Assembly (NCBI GenBank): GCA_030323885.1 | Contig: CM059197.1 | Location: 31,710,209 to 31,774,208, forward strand | Source of the DNA: Branchipolynoe longqiensis | Taxonomy: Eukaryota > Annelida > Polychaeta > Phyllodocida > Polynoidae | Direction of reading: 5' to 3' | Length of the DNA stretch: 64,000 bases | Part shown: positions 1 to 10,771 of the stretch, one piece after another | Position numbering within the stretch: position 1 is the first letter of the stretch | How the letters are laid out: each line of letters opens with the position of its first letter | Notes under the pieces: generated by a model | What the model was told of the DNA's origin: nothing | Databases searched by the model: none | Seen by the model: the letters and a program-made list of their open reading frames with translations, nothing else | Translations under genes and position numbers: made by a program

Positions 1-158
1 AAACGAATAGGATAATGTGAATGAGTGGGATATTGGGTCGTGGTGCCGACGGCCTGATTTCCCACTTTGAAGTCGCCATGAGTGTGCGCTGTCACAAGTC
101 GGTACCCAACCTGATACGATCTTAGATGTTGCCAGGATGTAAAACTCCAACAACCAAC
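1..158 (+). repeat. S1 SINE, 3' part (cut by window edge)
   Basis: The body and 3' end of the commonest repeat in the window. It carries the CACAAGTCGGTACC core, the CTTAGATGTTGCCAGGATG block and an ACTCCAACAACCAACCAA tail. The tRNA-like head would lie to the left of the window. Confidence 0.85.
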
Positions 159-364
159 CAAGCTACTCCTAGCAGCAGCTAACAGAACCCTTCACTTCAC
201 CGCAGGTACTACCTCCCATTCCCCCTACACCCCGCCACTCCACACAGCGCCGCCTGGCGGGGGGCGGCGAACACATAATCCTGGCCACTCACCCCAATCA
301 AGGCGCACTGCATCCATCATTACGGCGCAGGCACGGCCAGATAGTAAACTATTCTGCTATTAAC

Positions 365-895
365 AGGCAGCAGAATAATGATTATTGTTTTAAAGGTACA
401 GGGCACGAGCGTCAGCCCCACCATAATTATATATTCTGCTATTAAAATACACCAGAATAATGATTATTTTTGTAAGGTGTAGGTCACGAGGGTCAGCTCA
501 CCAAAACATGATAATTTATTACAAACATGCAACAGAATAATGAATAGTGCGTTACGGTATATGCCACGAGGGTCAGCCCACCATGATAAGATATTATGCA
601 ATTAAAATACAGCAGAATAATGATTATTGTGGTAGGGTATATATACCACGAGGGTCAGCCCACGATAATAAGATATTCTGATATCAACATACAGCAGGAT
701 AATGATTACTGTCGTAAGGTATAGGGTGTGAGGGTCGGCCCCACCATAATAACACATTCTGCTATTCACATGCAGCAGAATAATGATGGTTGTCATAAGA
801 TATACGTCCCGAGGGTCAGCACCACCATAATAAGATATTCTGATATTAACATGCAGCAGGATAATAATTATTGCGGGAAGATATATCCCACAAGT
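365..895. repeat. 81-bp tandem repeat, about 6.5 copies
   Basis: The marker GGGTCAG (or a one-base variant) recurs at about 411, 492, 572, 654, 734 and 815, a period of 80-82 bp. Each unit also has an AGAATAATGATTATTG-like block and a CACCATAATAAGATATTCTG-like block. Units are visibly diverged. A stray piece of the same unit (TGATTATTTTTGTAAGGTAT) lies near 1573. Confidence 0.85.
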
Positions 896-946
896 GATCA
901 AGTGCCTCGTTTGCTAGCCCGCCCTGATCAGGCCTGGCTCTCACTG

Positions 947-1466
947 CGAGGAGGCCTGGATACGTCGAGATCCCCCAGCAGAATTAGGCGGCTACTCGCC
1001 CGAGTTGGAGCCTAAATTGGCATGAGGGCACATAGGATGAGGCGCAGCCCACAAAACACTGCTGGCCACCGTCAGTCACAACCCGCCACACCAGAAGCTG
1101 CCACTGCCAGTCAATATTGTTTCTATTACAATGTCATTGTCACACCACACATTTTCTACATTGACAGATTAACAAGTATCCTCTCAACCGTTAACAAGCC
1201 GCTGCACCCTTCTTAATGTTACACCAATATTTCAACTTTCCTGTCATCTGAAATATATAACTCAGCCCACACTGAAGAAGCCTGGTATTTAGCGCAAGTC
1301 AAATTCAATATACCCTCTGAAACACAGAGATATACACTATGGGTCTACATTTAACGCGTGACTCCGCATGTCGCGCTATGTGCCCCTCACACCAATTAAG
1401 GCTCCAACTGGGGCGAGTTGCCGCCTAATTCTGCTGGGGGATATTGACATGTCCGGGCCTCCTCAC
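947..1466. repeat. Long inverted repeat (arms about 947-1040 and 1373-1466)
   Basis: The arms are imperfect reverse complements over roughly 90 bp, with a perfect core CCCCAGCAGAATTAGGCGGC in the left arm near 973. About 330 bp separates them. Lying directly after the 81-bp array, they may be arms of one composite mobile element, but no target duplication is clear. Confidence 0.7.
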
Positions 1467-1475
1467 GTGACTCAC

Positions 1476-1780
1476 ACTTCCGGTTGGACCAGCTTGTGTA
1501 AGGATTAGATCCGGTCCATGAGATCAAGGCTGTGTGAGATCTGAATCCTTCAGTGAAAGCAGCCATATATTGATTATTTTTGTAAGGTATATGTTACATT
1601 GTTTCAGTGTATATTATTAAGCTTACACCAATATGACATGATCCAATCTGGCATCGAGCTGGAGCTATGAATCCAAACAGTATGCAAAAACACTAAGCTG
1701 TGTGGCGTGGCAGCATCCATATCCTGCTGGTGCCTTCTAGGATATGGCTGATACCCGTGTTAGATGAGACACTATCCTGT
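1476..1780. other. Unassigned intergenic/intronic stretch
   Basis: Apart from the stray 81-bp-repeat fragment near 1573, I recognise no gene, splice-flanked exon or repeat here. Confidence 0.5.
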
Positions 1781-1782
1781 AC

Positions 1783-2115
1783 CGACCAGGCGTGGTGGCC
1801 AAATTGTTAGAGAGCAGGCCTCGCGTGGGGGAGATCGGGAGTTCGGTTCCCAGTCAAGTCAAAGAAATTACGTATAAAATTTATACTTGTCGCTTCCTAG
1901 CCAGGTGCTTGGCATTAATCGGATAGGGCAAGGACTGGTTAGCTCAGTGTCAGGATAATAGAACTGGGTGGGAAAGCAGGTCATGGTGCCGGTGGCTTGA
2001 TTTCCCAGTGGGGCAGCACTATGCAGTCGCCATGAGTGTGGACTATCACAAGTCGGTACCCGACCTGATATGACCTTAGATGTTGCAAGGATGTCAAACT
2101 CCAACAACCAACCAA
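1783..2115 (+). repeat. S1 SINE, full length (type-A head)
   Basis: A tRNA-like head (GTGGCCAAATTGTTAGAG A-box region, GTTCGGTTCCC B-box-like) is followed by the S1 body (ACTTGTCGCTTCCTAG, GGGCAAGGACTGGTTAGCTC, CACAAGTCGGTACC) and a CAACCAACCAA tail. This gives the full order head-body-tail on the plus strand. Confidence 0.85.
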
Positions 2116-2209
2116 TCCTGTAGGCCCTAGCAGCCAGTCACTGACATCCTTAGAAGTAAGGTAGAGCCCCACGCTGTCTGTCCTGTATGCTCCAGTCCTC
2201 TGTCCGTAA

Positions 2210-2915
2210 AGGGGCTGTCACATTACGATGCATCGCCAACATATGTGATTTTTGCCAGCTACGTCGGGATACATCATTATGTGTTACGCATGCATTAGGC
2301 ACTCGTTGGCATACGTCAATGTATGTCAATGTTCGTTGAGATACGGTGTCGCACGTCAGGGGGTCATCAAAGTGTTGTGCATGCACAAAACCTTCGACGT
2401 ATGACAACGTTTGACAACATGTCGATTTTACATCAGCTGTATATTATGTATACATTAGGCGTACATCGATGTACATTAGACATACATTAGACAAACGTTC
2501 ACTATGTTGCACTGTGTTGACGTACATTAAAGGCACTGGGAAGGTACAGCCCGCGTACTGACAACGTATGGACAACATACATCTAACATACATCTAACAT
2601 ACATCTAACATACATTTAGCATTTCTCCAGCATGTCTTGACATATGTAATATATGAGGCATAGTTCTGGCAATCGAATAACGTATATAACATTCACTGGC
2701 GTTCTGTGAACGTACCGTGAGCATAATTCAAGCGCTTTTCGCTTGGAAGCATGTTAGCCATACATTGGTCATACGTTGGCCATACGCTATGTATATTGGT
2801 ATGTATACGTCCAACTTTGCCCCAATGCCAACAAGTTTTACGCTTCACGACGTAAAAAAGTGATTTTACGTGTTGGCCACGCGCTTGCGAGATGCCCCGT
2901 AATGTGACAGGGCCT
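2210..2915. mobile_element. PIF/Harbinger-like MITE, 706 bp
   Basis: The left end AGGGGCTGTCACATTACG and right end CGTAATGTGACAGGGCCT form terminal inverted repeats, flanked by a 3-bp TAA duplication (2207-2209, 2916-2918). A TAA/TTA target is characteristic of PIF/Harbinger. The interior is rich in ACGT-type words and has a GTTGTGCATGCACAAAAC palindrome near 2370, shared with related elements near 14600 and 35580. No transposase is present, so it is non-autonomous. Confidence 0.75.
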
Positions 2916-2918
2916 TAA

Positions 2919-3617
2919 AGGTGGTCCTGCCCACGGCCAGGCCTCCAATACTTCCGACACTAAAGCAGTGTAGGCCGTGACTGGGCATCAGTCACCCAGC
3001 TGTCCTCCAGTGTCTCCAGCCTCTCCTCCTGCAGGCACTGGGCTGAGACCAGCCCATGTGGCCCCGCCCGCCATGTGGCTTACGAACAGTTCGCCGAGAC
3101 TAACCATAAGTAATGTAGGTTATATTGATCAACCTAATATATTTATCTTTAAAAAATTACGGAAATTCAAAACAATCGGACTATGCAACTATACAAATTA
3201 ACATATTGCTTTTCCTTTCGGTTGCAGTGACATTGTGCTAACAATGATTCATTACTAAAAAAATTAATATATTTAATATATAGATATACATATATACATA
3301 TATATACATGTATATATACATGTATATATATATATATTATTATATTATAATACCACTTGCTGTGTGCATGTGTAGCATTGTGTCGTGATGCAGTCGTAGT
3401 GCAGTGTGCTTCAGCCCGCCCTCGGGGCTTGATAAGTGACTGTGTGTACCCAACATTGGTAGCGAGGAAGACATTGTCGTCGGACACCCAGTGACAAGCG
3501 CCCCGAGTCAGACAGTGTGTGATGATGAGACATTTATGTGATGTTCTCTTTCAAATCTGTATTTAAAAAAACAGATGAAAGCTGAAATTGTTCTCGTTTT
3601 TCACTAATTATGAGTCG
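2919..3617. other. Unassigned stretch with TA-rich microsatellite
   Basis: Contains a TA/ATAC-rich tract at about 3267-3345. A short minus-strand stretch near 3003-3060 looks superficially exon-like but was rejected. No gene is supported. Confidence 0.5.
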
Positions 3618-3941
3618 TTTGTTTGTTTGTTTCTTTATGTCATAGCAACATCTAAGGTCATATCAGGATGGGTACCGACTTATGACAGTGCGCACCCATG
3701 GCAACTTTATAGTGCTGCCCCATTGGGAGACCAGGCCACCATCACCATGCCCAATATCCAACACAGTCACATTATCCTGATACTGTGCAATACAAACCAG
3801 TCCTTAGCCTATCCTATTAATGCCAAGTGCCAGGGTAGGTAGCAACGAGTATCAATTTCATAAGTCATTGGTTTGACTCGGCTGTGATTCAAGCTTTCAA
3901 GCTTCCATACGGGAAGACTGTACTCTACCGATTGCTTCCGG
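3618..3941 (-). repeat. S1 SINE, type-A head
   Basis: The tail (GTTTGTTTGTTT) is on the left, then GCAACATCTAAGGTCATATC, the body, and a degraded tRNA-like head ending near ACTCTACCGATTGCTTCCGG. The B-box region is altered relative to other copies. Confidence 0.8.
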
Positions 3942-4158
3942 TACGAACCAAGAGAAATGGACGCGTATTTGAAAGCTTTCAGAGCACATCCACAGAACAC
4001 ATTCAGTGAGACTAGGCCTTGGTGACCGTCGTAGTTCTGTCCGTGTAAACCACGTGACTTCATAGCCGTCATTTCCGCCCGGAAATGACGACTATATTCG
4101 AACTGAGGGCGTTCTGTCTCTGCAGGCCGACCTTAAATCTGGCAAATATCAATATAGG

Positions 4159-4511
4159 GTTGGTTGGTTGTTGGAGTTTTACATCCTGGTAACATCTAAG
4201 GTCCTATCAGGATGGGTACAGACTTGTGCGAGTCCGCACTCATGGTGACTTTATAGTGTTGCCCCACTGGGAGTGGGAGACAATGCCGCCAGTACCATGA
4301 CCTGATATCCCACTCGGTCACACTATCCTGACACTGAGCCAACCAGTCCTTTCCCTATCCTAATAATGCCGAATGCCTTGCTAGGAAGTGACAAGTATAC
4401 ATTTTTAAGTCATTGGTTTGACTCAACCAGGGTTCAAACCCATGGGTTCGAATCCCATGATCTACCAAAATGGGAGACAGATGCGCCACTCATTCGGCCA
4501 TACCCTCTGGT
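4159..4511 (-). repeat. S1 SINE, full length (type-B head)
   Basis: The TTGGTTGGTTGTTGGAG tail lies at left. The head at right contains GGGTTCGAATCCCATGATC and CATTCGGCCATACCCTCTGG, the reverse complement of a GATGGCCGAATGAG-type tRNA head. Confidence 0.85.
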
Positions 4512-4921
4512 GCAACATAGGGTTTCCTTCTTCAAACTCCGCACATCACTATGGATTCCACCAAAGGATTTTTTCAGGAAAATTCTCATTGGCTCGGCCT
4601 GATTTCCATTTCTCAGTCCCCTGGAATGAACCTGTCACTGGATTAAAGGTACTGCCAGGAGAAATACTATGAGATTTTATTTTGCCTTCATCCAGTTTAA
4701 AACAGCTCCTACTGTGCTTACTAGACTCAAATTCACTCCAGCACAACTTTGCATGGTTTTTCTATTAACATAACTAAATATATGCATGGAGAGTATCAGG
4801 GTTGTATAGAATTATGTTACTATCACCCCTATAGATCCTAAGCAAAGCACATTATTGCAGTGCGCAGGCTTGTGTCATACTTTGCATGCCAGGTATTGAT
4901 CAGGGGGACATCGTTATATAA
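4512..4921. other. Unassigned stretch
   Basis: Complex sequence between two SINEs. Small overlapping open frames on both strands show no recognisable domain, so nothing is annotated. Confidence 0.5.
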
Positions 4922-5252
4922 GACCGGACGCGGTAGCCGAATTGGTAGAGTGCAGGCTTTCATGGCGAATGTAGGAAGTTCGAATCCCAGCCCAGTCAAA
5001 TCGATGACTTATAACATGTATACTTGCCACTACCTAGCCTGGCGCTCAGCATTAATAGGAACGGACAAGGACTGGTAAGCGCAGTATCAGCATAATGTGA
5101 CTGTGTGTGGATATTATTGGGTCATGGTGCCAGCAGCCTGGTCACCCATTGGGGCAGTACTATAAAATCACCATGAATACACACTGTCACAAGTCGGTAT
5201 CCATCCTGATATGACCTTAGATGTTGCTAGGAAGTAAAACAACAACACACAA
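4922..5252 (+). repeat. S1 SINE, full length (type-A head)
   Basis: The head begins ACCGGACGCGGTAGCCGAAT and continues to AAGTTCGAATCCCAG (B box). The body ends in GTTGCTAGGAAGTAAAAC and an ACAACA tail. Confidence 0.85.
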
Positions 5253-5255
5253 GGA

Positions 5256-5937
5256 GTAGCAGTTTCATTCTGGTTTAATATTGGTGGTGGAGGGGATAAA
5301 ACTATTCCAGGGGAAATATTTGTCCTTCACACCGACTCCATTGATTCATATCCCTACAACCCCTCATAGTGGGAGCGCATATTATGGGAAATTTCACCAT
5401 GAGTTAACGCCATGTTAACATCATCGGTCATAGACATGGTGAGAAAGGGAGCTATTTCACTCGGTAAATATTGTGCTATATCAAATATATTATATAAATA
5501 TTATTTAACCGAGGGCCTGTAGTATTTGACCTGAAAATGTTACCTATCACCCCCGCCCACTCGGAACCACAGCGGCCTGGGAAACTTGGGTTTGCACTCA
5601 GGTAGGCAAATCTGTGGCAAGTTGCCACCGAGCTGGTGCAAGCACTACTATGACTCTCACTCTAGTCATAAAATAAACGGTGGGCCAGAGGTATCGATCT
5701 CAACCAACATACTCGTGTTACGTTATCTCTTATGGAGTCTATAATAATACAGAATAAAAAATAGGTCAGCACTTTGGATTTAGATTCTTTAGATTTGACG
5801 ACCCCATGAAAGAAAGAAAATTAGTTTTTCTTCAAAGAAAGGAATTCACGTACAGTCTTTGATGTCAGAGTGTACAATATTCCGCTGGTGGTACCTGAGT
5901 GAGATGTAAATAGACATAGTGGTACTGGCAGGGCTGT
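5256..5937. other. Unassigned stretch
   Basis: Moderately AT-rich unique-looking DNA. I found no splice-flanked coding segment on either strand and no repeat seen elsewhere in the window. Confidence 0.45.
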
Positions 5938-6318
5938 GTGTAAGGGTCACTCAGAGCCTACCCACTCCCCCCTCTGCTAGGTAGGATCACCACACTCAGG
6001 CTCAAGGCAGGTGGTGGCCAGGGGAGCCACACAGCTTGGTGGTGGTGGGCAGACCACTGGTAACCATGGGGACCAGGAATGCTGGATCCCTATTGGTAGG
6101 GCCAAGAATGCTTTTTTTCCCATTGGGGGAAAAGGGTGGGGTGATACTCAACACTGAATCCATGTACCATATGAATAATAAACTAGAGGGTTTGACTCTC
6201 TCTCTTCTTTCACGCTTTACACTCTTCCTTTCTCTTTGTCTGTATTGATTTCACTATAGCCTGCCTACACAACCACAAATTCGAGCCGTAGACTTTACAT
6301 ATTGGTGACCACGACGAG
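5938..6318 (+). mobile_element. Probable Ty3/gypsy LTR plus primer-binding site (remnant)
   Basis: The segment runs from a TGTGTAAGGG start through an AATAAA at about 6177 to ...ACTTTACA. TATTGGTGACCACGACGAGT follows directly. TGGTGACC-CGACG is the usual form of a tRNA-Trp primer-binding site in CsRn1-like Ty3/gypsy elements (established knowledge). No gag or pol follows; an M1 MITE begins about 110 bp on. It is therefore a solo or truncated LTR. The LTR start is a guess and no second LTR or target duplication was seen. Confidence 0.5.
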
Positions 6319-6431
6319 TGGTAAATGTACAGTTGGAGTACAAGATTCAACTTTACTTTACCTAGTCTTTACAAGAGGACACCAACATACAAATTTAGAA
6401 AGCATGTCCAGTTCATCTGTATATAAAATCA

Positions 6432-7280
6432 AAGCGGCATAGTCTAATGAAAGCAACAATTTTGTAAACCAAAATATATACCTAGATGTGTTCCTACTTA
6501 CAAAACTTGACACTGGTGCACTTATTAAGCATTCATTGCTGCAGAGAAGGAACATTAAGTCAATTTAAAAGGACCTGTTAGTGTTAGTGCTGAAGCCTAT
6601 GATAGGCACCTTTTCTCATCATCATCATCATCATCATCATCATGCTGTCGGTCGCGATGCGAGAAGGATTGCTTTCATTACTTGACTGCCACTCTCCGCA
6701 TTTCATGAAAGCTGCCTGCAAAAGTGTTGAAATGCTGCTGGCTTTTGCAAGTTACCAGCGGCACTCTATCGGGGAGCAAATAGATGATTCACACCGGCAA
6801 GAACATGTCAAGACAGGCGCAAAACTATTTGTCCCTGCAGTGGCTGGTCGGGAGATGTTGGGAGTTCCATATATCAACCGCCCTTGATGCCTCCACAGTG
6901 ACATGGTTTTCTGTTCAGGGTTTGCTCCATTAGCCTTCGGTTCTGTTAAGAACCTCTACCACAAGGCAGTGGTTTACAACTCTGCAGGGCAGGGGCGTCA
7001 AACTCCCTGAGGTATTGCAATACCTGCATACCACCTTTTCTACTGTCCACATAAAAGGTATCTTTGGATGTTTCTAGTTCAAATATTTCCAAAGTTACCC
7101 TGTCAAAATTAAAGTGACATAAAACTAAAGTAAATTCGATTAAAAACAGCATAATTATGTATATATATTACAATTAACCCTTTAAAATCAAAGTGACATA
7201 AACGTAAAGTAAATTAGATTATATCCAGCATAATTATGTATGAATATAGCAGAAACTCAAAAGCATCTGATCGTGCAACT
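6432..7280. mobile_element. M1 MITE, interrupted by a younger insertion
   Basis: The left part (AGCGGCATAGTCTAATGAAAG, then the body to CACCTTTTCT) and right part (resuming at 7032, ending TCGTGCAACT) together match the M1 element, whose termini are AGCTGCATAGTCCGATG and CATCGGACTATGCAACT. It is divided by the 6617-7031 insertion and appears older and more diverged than other copies. Confidence 0.7.
6617..7031 (-). repeat. Retroposed repeat with (ATG)n tail and 10-bp target duplication
   Basis: The insertion is flanked by perfect CACCTTTTCT copies (6607-6616, 7032-7041). Read on the minus strand it ends in a (ATG)n tail, preceded by a segment (reverse of CTGTCGGTCG...TTTCATTACTTGACTGC) also present at the 3' end of the LINE fragment at 41549-41911. 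A second copy, inverted, lies at 8298-8655. It is therefore probably LINE-derived or LINE-mobilised. Confidence 0.75.
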
Positions 7281-8297
7281 TTCATCCACATCAGCTAGTT
7301 TTTCACTTAGTACACTATAGTAGTCAAACAATTTTACAATATTATTTCGGTAGCTAAGTGTTTTTCTAATGAGCACAATCTATTCCAATTAATCTCGTAG
7401 GCATTGCAACCCATGTGTATTTATGCAGGTGTATGACTGGTCATACAATAGACTACCAGAGGTTTTACGGCTGGCCGTTGCTGAGTGTGGTCACGTGATT
7501 TGTCGGAAATCACACAAACACACATAGCTCTACGGTAACAATTCGGTAAAATCATCACACCACCCGCACTAGGAGGTAGGGGTGGAGGGGGCGTTGAGTG
7601 TGGGGGGGGGGGGTTATACCGGAAAACCATCCATCTATAAACTACGTCATTGCGGCTAGTCATTCTGCATAATTCTAATTATTGCGGGATAATGAATAAA
7701 CATGACACGCACACTTATACTTATACTTATACTTATAGAAAGCGCATACATCCCTGCTGTAATAACACACAACCCGACTTTAATCCAAAAAATGCAACAC
7801 GCGCAATAATGTAAAGTTCTACATCTGAGTTTATGACCCTACGGTGCTTTGGAATTAGCCGGAAATGATCCCCGCATCGACCTTTGACCTCGGGGTCATG
7901 ATTCCTGACCTGGAAGCTCAATGACCGGATGTGGGCAGTTATAGGAAGCAATGCGCATGTTCAACACAGTGTACAATAGGGGTTGGTGCTTGCAGTCTTT
8001 ATCGAGGTCTCACGGCGATTTCCCGTCCCAACTAATAAATACTCCGGGTGTTAGTGGATGGATTCAGGTTTAATCATGAAGATATGTCATCCGCAATAGC
8101 AGACGATAATTGTGTGCAATAACATTTAAATTGAGGGGCAGCCAATGTAGGAATGTATAACTTTGAATCGTTAGTGTCCGTAGCAATTCTTATCAATATC
8201 AGTAACAATCTGAATATAGTGTAATTATATACGATTATTAATAACGTAATATATTATATGTTCCTTCGCAGGGTTTGGTTTGTTGTTGGAACCTTAC
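7281..8297. other. Unassigned stretch between inverted repeat copies
   Basis: Contains a 12-bp poly-G tract (7602-7613), a short hexamer array ACTTAT (about 7710-7735) and a nuclear-receptor-like motif at 7878. No gene recognised. Confidence 0.5.
7878..7890 (-). promoter_or_regulatory. Candidate nuclear-receptor DR1 site
   Basis: The minus strand reads AGGTCAAAGGTCG, a near-perfect direct repeat of AGGTCA with 1-bp spacing (HNF4/RXR/COUP-type). Two more GGTCA/TGACC half-sites lie within 25 bp. A motif match alone, in intronic or intergenic DNA, is weak evidence. Confidence 0.2.
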
Positions 8298-8655
8298 CTC
8301 CTGCAGGTATTGCAGGTATTGCAATACCTCAGGGAGTTTGACACCCCTGCCTGGCAGAGTTGTAAACCACTGCCTTGTGGTACAGGTTCTTGACAGGACC
8401 GAAGGCTAAGGGAGCAAACCCTAAACAGAAAACCATGTCACTGTGGCGACAATAAGGGCGGTTGATGTATGGAACTCCCCAACATCTCCTGACCAGCCAC
8501 TGCAGGGACAAATAGTTTTGCGCCTGTCTGGACATGTTCTTGCAGGTGTGAAACCTCTATTTGCTCCCGGAGAGAGTGCCGCTGGTAACTTGCAAAAGTC
8601 AGCAGCACTTCAACACTTTTGCAGGCAGCTTTCATGAAATGATGATGGTGATGAC
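8298..8655 (+). repeat. Second copy of the retroposed repeat seen at 6617-7031
   Basis: Matches the reverse complement of 6617-7031 from GGTATTGCAATACCTCAGGG through TGCAGGCAGCTTTCATGAAA to a short ATGATGATGGTGATG tail. It lacks the roughly 50-bp LINE-like segment next to the tail in the other copy. An S1 SINE abuts its 3' end. Confidence 0.75.
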
Positions 8656-8980
8656 CTCCTGGCAACATCTAAGGTCATATCGCAACTGGTACCGACTTGT
8701 TACAGTGTGCACTCATTGCGACTTTATAGTGCTGCCCCACTAGGAGACCAGGCTACAAGCACCATGACATGATATTCCACTCAGTCACATTATCCTGACA
8801 CTGAGCCAACAAATCCTTGCCCTAACCTGATAATACCGAGCGCCAGTCTAGGAAGCGACAAGTATTAATTTTTAAATCATTGATTTCAGTCTACCAGGGT
8901 TCAAAGCCATGGGTTCGAATCCCACAATCTACCAAAACGGGAGACGGTCGCTCAACTCATTCGACCATCCCGTCTAGTCC
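8656..8980 (-). repeat. S1 SINE, type-B head
   Basis: The reverse-complement order is tail (CTCCTGGCAACATCTAAGG), body, then head (GGGTTCGAATCCCACAATC, CATTCGACCATCCCGTCTAG). It lies within the CASK intron just downstream of exon B. Confidence 0.85.
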
Positions 8981-9044
8981 CTATAAGACCAAGAACAAAG
9001 ATCCGAAACCCGCCGAAAATCAGGTAATTGTCATCCCTGACCCT

Positions 9045-9058
9045 GTGTCACGTGACAC
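9045..9058. promoter_or_regulatory. 14-bp palindrome with TCACGTGA E-box
   Basis: GTGTCACGTGACAC is a perfect palindrome containing the MiT/TFE- or USF-type E-box TCACGTGA. It lies 13 bp downstream of the exon B splice donor. Function is unproven. Confidence 0.25.
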
Positions 9059-9071
9059 GGAGGTAGCTTAC

Positions 9072-9189
9072 CTGATGACGTCACGTCGTCGTGGTTGAAG
9101 TCGGCCAGTGTGTCGTGGTTGCCGGCTGCGTAGGAGTCATTGTAGAAACTCGACCACTTGGAGCTCGATACAGCCGCTAGCACCGCCCC
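9072..9189 (-). CDS. CASK: CASK exon B: start of the linker after the CaM-kinase-like domain
   Basis: This 118-nt exon encodes GAVLAAVSSSKWSSFY followed by a diverged tail ending HDDVTSSG (last codon split, phase 1). GAVLAAVSS..(K)..SFY directly after FNARRKLK is diagnostic of CASK/CAKI/Lin-2. The CaMKII paralogue has a different sequence at this position. The acceptor TTCATCTGCCTGCCTGCAG and donor CAG|GTAAGC are canonical. The preceding exon ends in phase 0, matching the GGG start here. CASK is a membrane-associated guanylate-kinase scaffold with a CaM-kinase-like domain, two L27 domains, PDZ, SH3 and GK domains, acting at synapses and cell junctions. This exon links the kinase-like domain to the first L27. 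The L27 exons were not found below 9072 and should lie beyond the left edge. The family assignment is secure. The exact exon number is not claimed. Confidence 0.9.
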
Positions 9190-9303
9190 CTGCAGGCAGG
9201 CAGATGAACAAAGCATGAGTCGAAGCCCTTACAGCAAGTACATGGTAGAACAGGGAATAAGAACATCGGGTAACCATATAAAAGGTACATTTTTTTCGCG
9301 GGC

Positions 9304-9323
9304 GGGGGGGGGGGGGGGGGGGG
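9304..9323. repeat. Poly-G tract, 20 bp
   Basis: An uninterrupted run of 20 G, one of about ten G or C homopolymers of 11 bp or more in the window. Confidence 0.9.
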
Positions 9324-9866
9324 ACGGAGAATATTTGTATTCATCTGAATGCAGTCATTTTTCAGCGCCGAGGCACTGGTCTTCCGGCCATGCGTAACTT
9401 CAATCATTTACACTATTTAATTACAAGAACAATCTTAAGAGAATAAAATATTGTTATTACGTTCAGATAATTAAGAGTTTGTGGTATATCGGGTCAGTGT
9501 ATGCATTCAGTTCATGCATTTTAATGTAGGCGGTGTCTTAGTTAGTTTTCTAGGCAGGGGTATGTCAGCATAGTCTGGGTTAAGGTATACTCCAAATTTA
9601 GCTCACTAACACAGTGGTTGTGATGGATCTAGTTCAGTGTGCGCATTAGCGTAGGACAGTATGGATTTTTGGTAAAGTGCTAAGGGATGTATGGGCGGAT
9701 TTGGTTGGTTAAAATGAGGAAAATGGATGTGTAGAGTTATTAGTGGTGTTCATTGTCATTGTCTGTGCGCAGTTGCTTAATATGTAGTTTGGGTGGGGTG
9801 AGGTGATGATCCGATAGTCTTGAGTTCCTTAAAAAGAAATTATGATGTGAAGTCCACAACAGTTAA

Positions 9867-10213
9867 AGCTGCATAGTCCGATGAAGCATCAAATGTTCAA
9901 AACCAAAACAAGTATCTCAATTTGATTCTACATACCTAACTTGAATACTCGTGCACTTGTTAAACAGTTGTCACCACATAGAAGGGAATACTGAGGCAAT
10001 TTAATAGAACCTATTACTGCAGAAACCTATAGTGTCAGAGTTTTGGCAAGATTGCCAAAACTAATTTTGCTTGTTTGCACTTCAAATATCTCAAAAGTTA
10101 CCTATTTAAAATAAAAGTTACTTCAAATGAAAGTAGGGTAGATTATACCGATCCCCTTGAAATGTTTATCTCAGAAAATGAGAGAAACTCAAAACCCATC
10201 GGGCTATGCAACT
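9867..10213. mobile_element. M1 MITE, complete, 347 bp, TTAA target
   Basis: Begins AGCTGCATAGTCCGATG and ends GGGCTATGCAACT, with TTAA immediately outside both ends (9863-9866, 10214-10217). A TTAA duplication with short inverted termini fits a piggyBac-like non-autonomous element. There is no coding capacity. Confidence 0.8.
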
Positions 10214-10218
10214 TTAAG

Positions 10219-10771
10219 TCTAATGCCTTGTTTTCGCCACTAGACAGTAAATAGTCTTGTGGTTCCCTGTTTTGTCAGTTTCAGTGATTGTGTACCTAGA
10301 TATCTACTGCGTGCATTCTTTCTCTGTTTGTAAGCATTCTTCCATACTGGTTTTCTGACATATTTTTAATTTAAGGTATAATTGGTTGATTATCAAAATC
10401 TCCTTTACATTAGGCTGGAGGAATGTTGATCAAACTTTGCTAACATTTGAAATATTTAAGGTGAAAACATGCAAAGTACCAAAATGCTGGACATCATATG
10501 ATTTTATTACTCACAGCTGTGACAGGTTTGAATACAATTATTTAACATTCAATTCCTGCATCAATGACTGTGAAATAAGTGCACAATCATCAAATGTTGA
10601 TATTCAGCATCACATCTCGGCATATGTTTTGATTTCGAAAAATTGATGGTGTCAGTAGAGTATGCAACTTTAATGGAGTGTGTGGTACATTGTATAATGT
10701 GAGGTAAAGAGATAGTGAAATCACAATGCAACCGTATATATAACCATTATGTGACTTCAACTTACATGCCA
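10219..10771. other. Unassigned intronic stretch
   Basis: AT-rich complex sequence. A possible isolated M1 right end (GTATGCAACTTTAA) lies near 10660. No exon or other repeat recognised. Confidence 0.45.

Noticed and set aside
3003..3060. Minus-strand EERLETLEDSW stretch after a CTGCAG acceptor-like site, as the next CASK exon
   Set aside because: In the phase required by exon B it hits a stop, and the sequence does not match the L27 region. The open frame ends in a stop after about 23 codons.
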